A DNA stretch of 64,000 bases from NCBI RefSeq assembly GCF_000758625.1, contig NZ_CP009283.1, positions 2,987,501 to 3,051,500 of the forward strand. Reading direction: 5' to 3'. The DNA is from Paenibacillus sp. FSL R7-0273. GTDB lineage: Bacteria; Bacillota; Bacilli; Paenibacillales; Paenibacillaceae. This document shows positions 24,310 through 32,382 of this stretch, piece after piece (within the stretch, counting starts at the first letter, position 1; every line of letters starts with the position of its first letter). The notes under the pieces were generated by a model. The model searched no databases. It was not told the origin of the DNA and saw only the letters and a program-made list of their open reading frames with translations. Both the position numbers and the translations under genes were made by a program.

Positions 24310-25722
24310 ATGGCAAAACAACAAATCGGCGTTATTGGCTTGGCGGTAATGGGTAAAAATTTGGCTCTTAACATCGAGAGCAGAGGCTTTTCCGTATCGG
24401 TATATAACCGTTCCCCGGAGAAAACCAATGACCTGATCGCCGAAGCTGAAGGCAAAAACTTGGTAGGTACCTTCTCTGTTGAAGAGTTTGTACAATCCCT
24501 TGAAGTACCGCGCAAAATTCTGATCATGGTACAAGCCGGTAAAGCAACCGACGCTACTATTGAGCAGCTTCTGCCGTATCTGGACCAGGGCGATATCATT
24601 ATTGACGGAGGTAACGCATACTTCCCTGATACTGTACGCCGCAGTAAAGAGCTTGAAGACAAAGGCTTCCGCTTCATCGGCACCGGTGTATCCGGCGGTG
24701 AAGAAGGCGCACTTAAAGGTCCTTCCATCATGCCGGGCGGACAGGAAAGCGCCTATAAGCTGGTTGAACCGATTCTTACGGCAATTTCGGCCAAAGTGGA
24801 CGGAGAGCCTTGCTGTACATATATTGGACCGGACGGTGCCGGACACTACGTCAAAATGGTGCACAACGGTATCGAGTACGGCGACATGCAGCTGATCTGC
24901 GAAGCATACCAGCTCCTGAAGGACGTTCTTGGCCTGGATGCCAAGGAACTGCACAACATCTTCAAAGAATGGAACAGCGGTGAGCTGGATAGCTACCTGA
25001 TCGAGATCACTACTGATATCTTTGCCCAGTACGATGAAGAAACCGGCAAACCGATGGTTGACGTGATCCTCGATTCCGCCGGCCAAAAGGGAACAGGCAA
25101 ATGGACAAGCCAGAGCTCGCTCGACCTGGGTGTGCCTTTGTCCATGATCACTGAGTCCGTATTCTCCCGCTTCCTGTCTGCCATGAAGGATGAGCGCGTA
25201 GCAGCCAGCAAAGTGCTGAGCGGACCTGAAGTAGAGCCGTTCCAGGGCGACAAGGCCGAATTCATCGAGAATGTGCGCAAAGCGCTGTTTGCCAGCAAAA
25301 TCGTATCCTACGCACAAGGCTTCGCACAGCTTCGCGTAGCTTCCGACGAATATAACTGGGATCTGAAATACGGCAGCCTGGCTAAAATCTGGCGCGGCGG
25401 CTGCATTATCCGCTCCCGCTTCCTGCAGAACATCACCGATGCCTACGAAACGAATCCGGATCTGAAGAACCTGCTGCTGGATCCGTTCTTCAAGGACATC
25501 ATGAGCTCTTACCAGGCTGCATGGCGTAAAGTGGTATCCGCTGCAGTTGCACAGGGCGTTCCTGTGCCGGGCTTCTCAAGCGCCCTTGCTTACTATGACA
25601 GCTACCGTACAGAGCGTCTGCCTGCGAACCTGCTGCAGGCACAGCGCGACTACTTCGGTGCCCATACCTTCAAGCGTGTGGATAAGGAAGGCGTCTTCCA
25701 CCACAACTGGATTAACGAATAG
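24310..25722 (+). CDS. gnd: 6-phosphogluconate dehydrogenase, decarboxylating
   Basis: A 470-residue enzyme of the oxidative pentose phosphate pathway: 6-phosphogluconate to ribulose 5-phosphate, CO2 and NADPH. The N-terminal Rossmann motif is [15 protein letters not shown], with NRSPEKT after the second strand, suiting NADP. The catalytic part shows [19 protein letters not shown], the lysine and asparagine in [17 protein letters not shown], and the C-terminal [15 protein letters not shown] tail. ATG 24310 has AGGGTGGAG before it; GTG 24289 is less likely. Codon choice is strongly biased (highly expressed gene). Confidence 0.97.
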   Translation: MAKQQIGVIGLAVMGKNLALNIESRGFSVSVYNRSPEKTNDLIAEAEGKNLVGTFSVEEFVQSLEVPRKILIMVQAGKATDATIEQLLPYLDQGDIIIDGGNAYFPDTVRRSKELEDKGFRFIGTGVSGGEEGALKGPSIMPGGQESAYKLVEPILTAISAKVDGEPCCTYIGPDGAGHYVKMVHNGIEYGDMQLICEAYQLLKDVLGLDAKELHNIFKEWNSGELDSYLIEITTDIFAQYDEETGKPMVDVILDSAGQKGTGKWTSQSSLDLGVPLSMITESVFSRFLSAMKDERVAASKVLSGPEVEPFQGDKAEFIENVRKALFASKIVSYAQGFAQLRVASDEYNWDLKYGSLAKIWRGGCIIRSRFLQNITDAYETNPDLKNLLLDPFFKDIMSSYQAAWRKVVSAAVAQGVPVPGFSSALAYYDSYRTERLPANLLQAQRDYFGAHTFKRVDKEGVFHHNWINE

Positions 25723-25749
25723 GCTTTACAGTGCAGCTGTAAAGCTAAA

Positions 25750-25793
25750 GGTCCGAATGGTCTCCCTGTACGGGGAGCCTTCGGGCTTTTTTA
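25750..25793 (+). terminator. Terminator of gnd
   Basis: GGTCCGAATGGTCTCCC pairs with GGGGAGCCTTCGGGC around a short loop, followed by TTTTTT. Confidence 0.85.
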
Positions 25794-25891
25794 ATGATGT
25801 GAGATATAGGCGGTAAGCCTGGAAGTGGATTGTGCAATCTTTTGACCGTGTGTTATGATATGACAAATGTCGCGGTTGGAGGGTAGTAGTT

Positions 25892-26437
25892 ATGTCGGGG
25901 GAGATTGCAGGACAAAGTGCTGCTGAGGCAGGACAGCGCAGAAATATTATTCTGGTCGGGATGATGGGGACAGGCAAGTCAACTGTCGGTGCACTGCTGG
26001 CAGAGCAGCTCGGCTATGAGCTGGTTGATCTGGATCACATTATAGTAGAGAGTGAAGGCCGGAGCATAGCGGACATTTTTGCCGCAGACGGTGAAACGTA
26101 TTTCAGGAAGGCAGAATCGGCTGCGCTGCAGCGGATGCTTGAAGGGCAGGGCCGGATTATTTCGACCGGAGGCGGAGCTGTACTTGCGCCGGGTAACGCC
26201 GAAATGATGCTGGATAAAGGACTAGTAGTAGCATTAACAGCGACTGAAGAGGCTATTATTGCCCGTGTAAGCGGAGATTTGAACCGTCCGCTGCTCGCCG
26301 GCAATGCACAGGATAAGGTACGCGCCATTATGGAGCGGCGGCGTGAGGCTTACCGGTTTGCGCATTGCACGGTCGATACATCGGAGCTGAACGCGGCAGA
26401 AGTGTCGCAGCATATTTTAATGCATTACCGCGGTTGA
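25892..26437 (+). CDS. aroK: Shikimate kinase
   Basis: A 181-residue P-loop kinase, ATP + shikimate to shikimate 3-phosphate (step five of the aromatic pathway). Walker A is GMMGTGKST (residues 23-31), substrate residues lie in LVDLDHII and the STGGGAV loop, and the lid carries the LNRPLL arginine. The first ~15 residues are an extra polar tail. ATG follows GGAGGG. aroA lies 450 bp downstream beyond an opposite rhodanese gene, so the two pathway steps are neighbours but not one transcript. Confidence 0.95.
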   Translation: MSGEIAGQSAAEAGQRRNIILVGMMGTGKSTVGALLAEQLGYELVDLDHIIVESEGRSIADIFAADGETYFRKAESAALQRMLEGQGRIISTGGGAVLAPGNAEMMLDKGLVVALTATEEAIIARVSGDLNRPLLAGNAQDKVRAIMERRREAYRFAHCTVDTSELNAAEVSQHILMHYRG

Positions 26438-26464
26438 GCTTTTAAGTATATTGGCGTAAGCGGC

Positions 26465-26773
26465 TTAGCCTTGCGCCGTTTCGTTCCATTCAATCATTCC
26501 GCCGCTCAGGTTGGACGATTGAATGCCAAACTGCTGGAGGTATTCACAGACACGCTGGCTGCGTGCGCCCGACCGGCAGATGAAGATAATTCCGGTATCC
26601 GCAGGCAGCTCTCCGCTGCGCTGTGGAATCTGCCCCATGGGGATGTGCTGAGCGTCCGGAATCATTCCGGTTGCCACCTCATCATCCTCACGGACATCGA
26701 TCAGAAGCAGGTTCTCGCCGGCTGCCAGGCGCTGCCGCAGCTCATCAGGTGTAACTTGTGGAATATCGTTCAT
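26465..26773 (-). CDS. Rhodanese-like sulfurtransferase domain protein
   Basis: A 102-residue single rhodanese domain. The active-site loop is FICRSGARS with C66, the six-residue loop CRSGAR typical of sulfurtransferases (B. subtilis YqhL type). The family start PDELRQRL and LLIDVRE are present. It moves sulfane sulfur to a nucleophile such as cyanide or a thiol partner; the in vivo acceptor is unknown. It lies alone between aroK and aroA on the opposite strand. Confidence 0.9.
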   Translation of the reverse strand: MNDIPQVTPDELRQRLAAGENLLLIDVREDDEVATGMIPDAQHIPMGQIPQRSGELPADTGIIFICRSGARSQRVCEYLQQFGIQSSNLSGGMIEWNETAQG

Positions 26774-26886
26774 GGGTAAGTCCCCTTTCTATCTGCAGAA
26801 TATTGTTATGATAACACAGCTTTGGACTGGCATGTCAAACAGGGAACTACATATATACATTACATTATATAAGGAGCGTACAACTA

Positions 26887-28179
26887 ATGGACGTTATTGT
26901 TAGGCCGACACCGAACCTGCAAGGAGAAATTGGAGCTTTGTCCTCCAAAAATTACACTACCCGCTATCTGCTGGTCGCGGCGCTTTCAGAAGGGGTAAGC
27001 ACCATCTACCATCCTGCCCATAGTGAAGACAGCGATGCCATCCGCAGATGTATCGCGGATCTTGGCGCTGTGCTGACTGAGGATGACGAAAAAATCGTTG
27101 TACAGGGCTTTGGCCGGAATCCGCGTGATGTGAAGGAGCTTAATGTAGGGAATGCGGGGGCGGTATTGCGTTTTCTCATGGCGGTCGCTGCGCTCAGCCC
27201 GGAGGTGACCTTCGTTAACACTTATCCCGATTCACTGGGCAAGCGTCCGCACGATGACCTGATCAAGGCACTGGGCCAGCTGGGCGTGGAAGTTGAGCAT
27301 AATAACGGCAGACTGCCGATTACCATCCGCGGAGGCAAGCCGACAGGCGGTCAGATTACCGTCTCCGGCACAGTCAGCTCGCAGTATCTCAGCGCACTGC
27401 TCTTCCTGACTCCGTTGCTGGAGGAAGACAGCGAGATTACTGTGCTGGATGACCTGAAATCCAAGGTTGTTGTGGGCCAGACGCTTGAGGTGCTTGAGCA
27501 GGCGGGAATCGTTGTACACGCTGCTGATGATTACATGTCCTTCAAGGTGCCGGGCCGTCAGGCTTATGCTGCCAAGTCTTATACGGTGCAAGGAGACTAT
27601 CCGGGATCCGCGGCCGTTCTGGCGGCTGCAGCTGTAACGAAGTCAGACGTCAAGATCCACAGGCTGGCCGAGCAGAGCAAGCAGGGAGAGCGGGCTGTTG
27701 TGGATGTGCTGCGGATGATGGAGGTGCCGCTGACTCATGAGAACGGAACAGCACATGTTCAGGGCAACGGAATCCTGAAGGCCGTTGAATTTGACGGCGA
27801 TGCGGCAACTGATGCTGTACTGGCAATGGTGGCAGCAGCTGTATTCGCGGAAGGGACCTCGCGCTTCTATAATGTAGAGAATCTGCGTTACAAGGAATGT
27901 GACCGTATTACGGATTACCTGGCCGAGCTGACCCGTGCCGGCGCTAAACTGGAAGAGAAGCAGGACGAGATCATCGTTCACGGGATGCCGGAAGGCGTAG
28001 AGGGCGGCGTAACCATTAATGCCCACTATGACCACCGGGTTATCATGGCCCTGACAGTAGTCGGCCTGCGCGCTCGCCAGCCGCTGCTGATCAAGGACGC
28101 CCATCACGTCGCCAAATCGTACCCGCAGTACTTTGATCACCTGCGTGAGCTTGGCGCCGATGTGGAATGGGTAAAGTAA
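26887..28179 (+). CDS. aroA: 3-phosphoshikimate 1-carboxyvinyltransferase (EPSP synthase)
   Basis: A 430-residue enzyme joining shikimate 3-phosphate and PEP (step six of the aromatic pathway). Family marks are SSKNYTTR (K21, substrate lysine), GNAGAVLRF (88-96), TVSSQYLSALL, the RYKECDRI active-site block and the DHRVIMAL end motif. The PEP/glyphosate loop differs from the E. coli enzyme: A92 and F96 replace T97 and P101. AAGGAGCG precedes the ATG. The K-E-x-D-R-I block is intact, so activity is expected. Confidence 0.93.
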   Translation: MDVIVRPTPNLQGEIGALSSKNYTTRYLLVAALSEGVSTIYHPAHSEDSDAIRRCIADLGAVLTEDDEKIVVQGFGRNPRDVKELNVGNAGAVLRFLMAVAALSPEVTFVNTYPDSLGKRPHDDLIKALGQLGVEVEHNNGRLPITIRGGKPTGGQITVSGTVSSQYLSALLFLTPLLEEDSEITVLDDLKSKVVVGQTLEVLEQAGIVVHAADDYMSFKVPGRQAYAAKSYTVQGDYPGSAAVLAAAAVTKSDVKIHRLAEQSKQGERAVVDVLRMMEVPLTHENGTAHVQGNGILKAVEFDGDAATDAVLAMVAAAVFAEGTSRFYNVENLRYKECDRITDYLAELTRAGAKLEEKQDEIIVHGMPEGVEGGVTINAHYDHRVIMALTVVGLRARQPLLIKDAHHVAKSYPQYFDHLRELGADVEWVK

Positions 28180-28236
28180 GGTAAGGCAGCTCAGCGCGCA
28201 GGCTTGCTGATTCGGTACCGGACAGAGTATAAGAGG

Positions 28237-28300
28237 CGGCATACGGGTAATGAGCCCCTTTTGTAAAGCTCCGGGGACCCGATATTTGGCCCGTGTGCCG
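28237..28300 (+). other. Long inverted repeat in the aroA downstream spacer
   Basis: CGGCATACGGG (28237-28247) can pair with CCCGTGTGCCG (28290-28300) with one G-T pair, enclosing a region with GAGCCCC and GGGG blocks that may form an inner stem. No T-run follows, so it is not a classic terminator. Confidence 0.45.
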
Positions 28301-28399
28301 TATGACGCAGATGGCTGCTGATTCTTTATGATATTCTTAGGGCATTCTTAGAGATAAGAATGCATTCAGACGAAGATCATTGACAGGAGGAACATTGCG

Positions 28400-28834
28400 A
28401 TGAGTTTTGAGAACCCTAGCCGTGAACAGATTGGAGATATCCTCGCATCAGCAGGTAATATTGCTGTTGTGGGCCTGTCCGACAAATCGGACCGCACCTC
28501 TTACATGGTGGCTTATGCCATGCAGAGCCGGGGATACCGGATCATACCGGTGAATCCTACGGTAGACGGCGACATTCTCGGAGAGAAGTGCTATCACACA
28601 CTGGCTGAGATTCCGGAGCCGGTTGATATTGTCAATGTGTTCCGGCGCAGTGAATACTGTGCTGAGGTGGCACAGGAGGCTGCTGACATCGGCGCCAAGG
28701 TGCTGTGGCTGCAGCAGGGTATTATCAGCCAGGAGGCGGCAGATATTGCTGCTGAGCATGGCATGACCGCAATCATGGACCGCTGCATCAAGGTTGAGGA
28801 AGCCATTACGATGCACGGGCGCAGCCGGAGCTAG
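28400..28834 (+). CDS. CoA-binding domain protein (YccU/HI_1453 type)
   Basis: A 144-residue single Rossmann domain of the CoA-binding family. The glycine-rich start is NIAVVGLSDKSDRTSYMVA, followed by GYRIIPVNPTVDG and EIPEPVDIVNVFRR, as in the succinyl-CoA synthetase-like CoA-binding proteins; the WLQQGII block is also typical. There is no catalytic domain attached. It stands alone with AGGAGG before the ATG. Its physiological role is unknown. Confidence 0.88.
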   Translation: MSFENPSREQIGDILASAGNIAVVGLSDKSDRTSYMVAYAMQSRGYRIIPVNPTVDGDILGEKCYHTLAEIPEPVDIVNVFRRSEYCAEVAQEAADIGAKVLWLQQGIISQEAADIAAEHGMTAIMDRCIKVEEAITMHGRSRS

Positions 28835-29002
28835 CATTTGGTTTCCTGAGACTGCAGCCGGCCGGATGGCGATATAGGATTCGCAAGGCTGGGCAGTGGC
28901 ATTCAAGCCGCCATATACTGGAGTGCGGTTGCAAAGTCCTATCATTCAGCCTTAATCAGGCTGGAAATAAACGAAGCGCATTGCTATACTTGCTTTAGAC
29001 GA

Positions 29003-29055
29003 AGAACGTCCATTACCCGTTAGGCTACTTACGGGAAGTGGGCGTTCTTTTTTTA
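29003..29055 (+). terminator. Strong terminator just before a gene start
   Basis: AAGAACGTCCATTACCCGT pairs with ACGGGAAGTGGGCGTTCTT around a 9-base loop, then TTTTTTT. It ends 22 bp before the next ATG, and a possible promoter (TGGAAA, 17 bp, TATACT at 28986-28991) lies directly upstream, so it could act as an attenuator. Confidence 0.85.
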
Positions 29056-29076
29056 TTTTGCCGGAGGGGGCTTATT

Positions 29077-29745
29077 ATGGATTTCGAAGAAGCACATGGA
29101 TTGTGGATTGGCAGTCATTCGGCTGAGCGGAGCGGTGAGCGCAGAGGCAGGCTTTTACGGGGGCATAACTTTGCGGAGAAGCTGTTCGTGCAGAATGTAT
29201 GGTGGCCGCTGTTTGGATCGCTGGCGCATTTGCATCCCGAGTACGAGGTGTACGACTGGAACCGTAAATCACAGTTTCTGGATTTTGCCTTTTTGCCGGA
29301 GAGCGGCCCGCAGATTGGGATTGAATGCGACGGCTTTCAGACACATATTAAAGACATGGACCGGGAGAAATTCAGCTACGCGCTGAACCGGGATAATTTC
29401 CTCACCGGCATGGGCTGGCGGATGCTGCATTTTTCGTTCGATGACATCCAGCAGCGTCCTGAAGTGTGCAGAATACTGCTGCAGCTGGCGCTGGCTCCGT
29501 ATTTAACAAGAACCGCCAGTACTGCCGACCTGCTGTCCGCAGAAAAAGAGGTGCTGCGTTTAGCCTGGCGTCTTGGCAGACCGGTGCGTCCGAAGGATGT
29601 AGTGAACCATTTTAAGGTTAATTTCCGTACGGCGCAGAAGCTGCTGATCTCTTTGAGTGAAAAGGGGCTATTAAAGCCAGTGTGTTCCAGCGAACGGGTG
29701 CGGTACTACGAGGTGAAGAGTCTACAGCCCGGCCAATTGTGGTAA
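29077..29745 (+). CDS. PD-(D/E)XK nuclease-like protein with C-terminal winged helix
   Basis: A 222-residue protein. Residues ~20-145 look like a DUF559/Vsr-type endonuclease fold: an N-terminal helix with RRGRLLRGHNFAEKLF, strand-Asp FLDFAFLPE and the strand IGIECDGFQTH (E...D-G...H). The last ~70 residues form a winged helix (RPVRPKDVVNHFKVNFRTAQKLLISLSEKGLL). ATG 29077 is chosen because CCGGAGGGGG precedes it. Residue order suggests a metal-dependent nuclease with DNA-targeting wing, but no family assignment beyond that is certain. It follows a strong terminator. Confidence 0.65.
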   Translation: MDFEEAHGLWIGSHSAERSGERRGRLLRGHNFAEKLFVQNVWWPLFGSLAHLHPEYEVYDWNRKSQFLDFAFLPESGPQIGIECDGFQTHIKDMDREKFSYALNRDNFLTGMGWRMLHFSFDDIQQRPEVCRILLQLALAPYLTRTASTADLLSAEKEVLRLAWRLGRPVRPKDVVNHFKVNFRTAQKLLISLSEKGLLKPVCSSERVRYYEVKSLQPGQLW

Positions 29746-29795
29746 TGTAGTCGCTGGTGAGTGGAGAGTGTCGCTAACATCCAGGGGGCTCGTTG

Positions 29796-29933
29796 AATAA
29801 CTGCATTCCGTGCAACTAAAGTAACCATTTTGGGGCATTTTATGGGGATAACTGCATTCTGTGCAACTAAAATCCGCGAAATTGCTGATAAAGCCAATAA
29901 ACGCGAGGAATAGCTGCACAAACTGCAGTTAAA
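29796..29933 (+). repeat. Interspersed repeat units with ACTGCATTCYGTGCAACTAAA core
   Basis: A 24-base unit starting ATAACTGCATTC and ending GTGCAACTAAA occurs at 29797-29820 and 29848-29871, 51 bp apart, with one mismatch. A related segment (TAGCTGCACAAACTGCAGTTAAAA) lies at 29910-29933. Such units look like a dispersed intergenic repeat; they flank the heptamer array. Confidence 0.6.
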
Positions 29934-29986
29934 ATTAATTTTTGGGCTAAGGTATTATTTTTAGATGTACAAAGTACACTTATTCA

Positions 29987-30313
29987 GGCTGGTGGCTGGT
30001 CTGGTGGCTGGTGGCTGGTGGCTGGTGGCTGGTGGCTGGTGGCTGGTGGCTGGTGGCTGGTGGCTGGTGGCTGGTGGCTGGTGGCTGGTGGCTGGTGGCT
30101 GGTGGCTGGTGGCTGGTGGCTGGTGGCTGGTGGCTGGTGGCTGGTGGCTGGTGGCTGGTGGCTGGTGGCTGGTGGCTGGTGGCTGGTGGCTGGTGGCTGG
30201 TGGCTGGTGGCTGGTGGCTGGTGGCTGGTGGCTGGTGGCTGGTGGCTGGTGGCTGGTGGCTGGTGGCTGGTGGCTGGTGGCTGGTGGCTGGTGGCTGGTG
30301 GCTGGTGGCTGGT
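29987..30313 (+). repeat. Heptanucleotide tandem array (GGCTGGT), about 46 units
   Basis: Two units, a truncated CTGGT (30001-30005), then 44 exact units to 30313. There is no interruption. The period is 7, so three units make 21 bp and every frame on both strands stays open; the apparent proteins (GGWWLVA or PPATSHQ repeats) are by-products. Every junction contains GCTGGTGG. The array fills most of the 29746-30498 gap with the units at 29796-29933; the rest holds only the PTS promoter. Confidence 0.97.
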
Positions 30314-30440
30314 GCAGCTGTGCCAGGTGCCATGCCATGTATTAGTTGAGGTAGCTATACATCTTGAGCAACTAGCCGGACGGCCAGAATAAACTTCCCA
30401 TCCTCCGTCACCCGTGGTATTCTAAATCTTGCGTATTCTT

Positions 30441-30469
30441 TTGACAAAAAATGCTGGAGCGCTTACCAT
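30441..30469 (+). promoter_or_regulatory. PTS operon promoter with possible cre
   Basis: TTGACA (30441-30446), 17-bp spacer, TACCAT (30464-30469). CTGGAGCGCTTACC at 30454-30467 shares the AGCGCTT core with cre sites (about 9 of 14 positions) and overlaps the -10, fitting CcpA repression. Confidence 0.6.
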
Positions 30470-30498
30470 TTAGGATAGAATGAAAGGAGAGGGTCACC

Positions 30499-32382
30499 TT
30501 GAATTGGCTCGGATCACTGCAGCAGCTGGGCAGAGCCATTATGCTTCCTACCATGGTATTGCCGGCTGCGGCTATTCTGCTGAGTCTGGGCAGCTTACCG
30601 TGGTCTGCATGGGGACTTTCTTCGGTATCTGAAGTGACTACATACGCGGGGCAGGGAATATTTTATTTCATGCCTTATTTGTTTGCTGTCGGCGTAGCCT
30701 GGGGGCTGTCGAATCAGGCCGGTCCGGCCGGACTTGCAGCATTAGCGGGGATGTTCACCTATGACCGGATTGTTTCCAATATGGGAGACGGTGCTGTTCA
30801 GCCTGCCACACTCATCGGGATTATCCTCGGGATTGTCGCCGGTGTGGCACATAATAAGTTTAAAAATATCAAGCTTCCGGAGGCGATCCAGTTTTTTGGC
30901 GGGTCGCGTTTTGTACTCCTGTTCATGGGGCTGTTCTCGGCCCTGTTTGCCTCGATAATGCTCGGCGTCTCGCCGCTGCTCCAGAATGTGCTGGACCATT
31001 TATTTCGTGATATACAGTCTGCCGGCGGATACGGTGTGTTTGTGTACGGGGTGCTGTATAGGGTGCTCACCGCCTTCGGTCTCCATCATATCCTGAACAA
31101 CGTGTTCTGGTTCCAGCTTGGCAGCTTCACCACTCCTGACGGCACTGCGGTGGTTCAGGGGGATTTGCCGCGGTTTTTTGCGGGTGACCCTACGGCCGGG
31201 ATATTTATGGCCGGATTGTTCCCGATTATGATGTTTGCCCTGCCGGCAATTGCACTGGCTATTATCCAGGAAGCACGCGAGGATCTGAAGCCGAAGATCA
31301 AGAAGACTTTTTTGCGTGCGGCGCTGGTCTGCTTTTTGACAGGGGTGTCGGAGCAGATTGAATTTGCCTTCCTGTTCGCGTCCCCGTATCTGTTCGCAGT
31401 CCACGTGGTCATGTCCGGTCTGGCCATGGTGCTGACCTATCTGCTGGGCATCCATCACGGGTTCTCGTATTCGGCGGGAGCGATTGACTTTTTCCTGAAT
31501 ATGCATCTGTCCCAGCGCGCCTGGCTGCTGATTCCGATCGGCATCGGCTACGCGGTGGTTTATTATAATCTGTTCCGCTGGGCGATCCGCCGCTTCCAGA
31601 TTCCGACACCGGGGCGTGAGGAGGGCTCGGAGCTGGGGGACTGGGCCGGCAACATCCCTTATCAGGCTCCGCTGATTCTGGAGGCGCTGGGCGGCAAAGA
31701 AAACATCGTTCAGGTTCAGGCCTGCATCACAAGATTAAGATTAACGGTGCACAATGACCGATATATAGATACATCAGCACTCAAGGGCCTCGGCTCTGCC
31801 GGAATTATCAAGCTGGGCGGCGGCAATGTACAGGTGGTGTTCGGTACCTACTCCGAGCTGATCCGCGAGGAGATCGACAAGCTGATGCTGCGCGATCTTC
31901 CGCAGGTGCTGTTCTGTGCCCCGATCCAGGGCAAGATGATGCCGATCGAGGAGGTCCCGGACCATATTTTTGCGGCGAAGCTGGTTGGCGACGGGGTGGC
32001 TTTTTTTCCGGAAAAAGGAGAGCTGGTCTCGCCTGTATTCGGCAAGGTCATGCACGTGTACCCTACAATGCACGCAATAGGCATTTCTACGCCTGAAGGG
32101 CTGGAGGTGCTGATGCATATCGGGATCGATACCTCGCAGCTTAAAGGGCCGTTTGAGGCGCTTGTACAGGAAGGCGACAGTGTAGAGCCCGGCCAGCTGC
32201 TGGTCCGGTTTGATCTGGCTTACCTGCAGGAGCATGCGGCTTCACTGGCAACGCCGATGGTCATCACCAATCCGGACCGCGTCAAATCCTGGAGCTACGC
32301 TCCATTCAAAAATGTTAAAAAGGGGCAGTCTTCGGTAATGTCCGTGGTATTACATGAAAGTGTTGGAGGGGTGGAAGCATGA
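30499..32382 (+). CDS. PTS EIICBA transporter, N-acetylglucosamine/glucose family
   Basis: A 627-residue phosphotransferase permease. The IIC domain (~1-370) has about ten helices and the NagE-like segment LTAFGLHHILNNVFWF; IIB (~390-465) has its phosphocysteine in VQACITRLRL (C409); IIA (~475-610) has its phosphohistidine in VLMHIGIDT (H540). Domain order C-B-A and the LHHILNN block fit N-acetylglucosamine better than glucose. It starts at TTG with AAGGAG nine bases before, and is coupled by an ATGA overlap to ptsI. Confidence 0.9.
   Translation: MNWLGSLQQLGRAIMLPTMVLPAAAILLSLGSLPWSAWGLSSVSEVTTYAGQGIFYFMPYLFAVGVAWGLSNQAGPAGLAALAGMFTYDRIVSNMGDGAVQPATLIGIILGIVAGVAHNKFKNIKLPEAIQFFGGSRFVLLFMGLFSALFASIMLGVSPLLQNVLDHLFRDIQSAGGYGVFVYGVLYRVLTAFGLHHILNNVFWFQLGSFTTPDGTAVVQGDLPRFFAGDPTAGIFMAGLFPIMMFALPAIALAIIQEAREDLKPKIKKTFLRAALVCFLTGVSEQIEFAFLFASPYLFAVHVVMSGLAMVLTYLLGIHHGFSYSAGAIDFFLNMHLSQRAWLLIPIGIGYAVVYYNLFRWAIRRFQIPTPGREEGSELGDWAGNIPYQAPLILEALGGKENIVQVQACITRLRLTVHNDRYIDTSALKGLGSAGIIKLGGGNVQVVFGTYSELIREEIDKLMLRDLPQVLFCAPIQGKMMPIEEVPDHIFAAKLVGDGVAFFPEKGELVSPVFGKVMHVYPTMHAIGISTPEGLEVLMHIGIDTSQLKGPFEALVQEGDSVEPGQLLVRFDLAYLQEHAASLATPMVITNPDRVKSWSYAPFKNVKKGQSSVMSVVLHESVGGVEA

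Noticed and set aside
24274..25317. 347-codon antisense frame opposite gnd
   Set aside because: Codon bias of the gnd strand creates it; it has no ribosome site, and gnd is a clear full-length enzyme.
29987..30313. CRISPR array
   Set aside because: Units are contiguous 7-mers without spacers; no cas genes are nearby.
29961..30392. Long open frames on both strands within the heptamer array
   Set aside because: A 7-bp repeat with no stop in any frame opens all frames; there is no convincing ribosome site or promoter for them.
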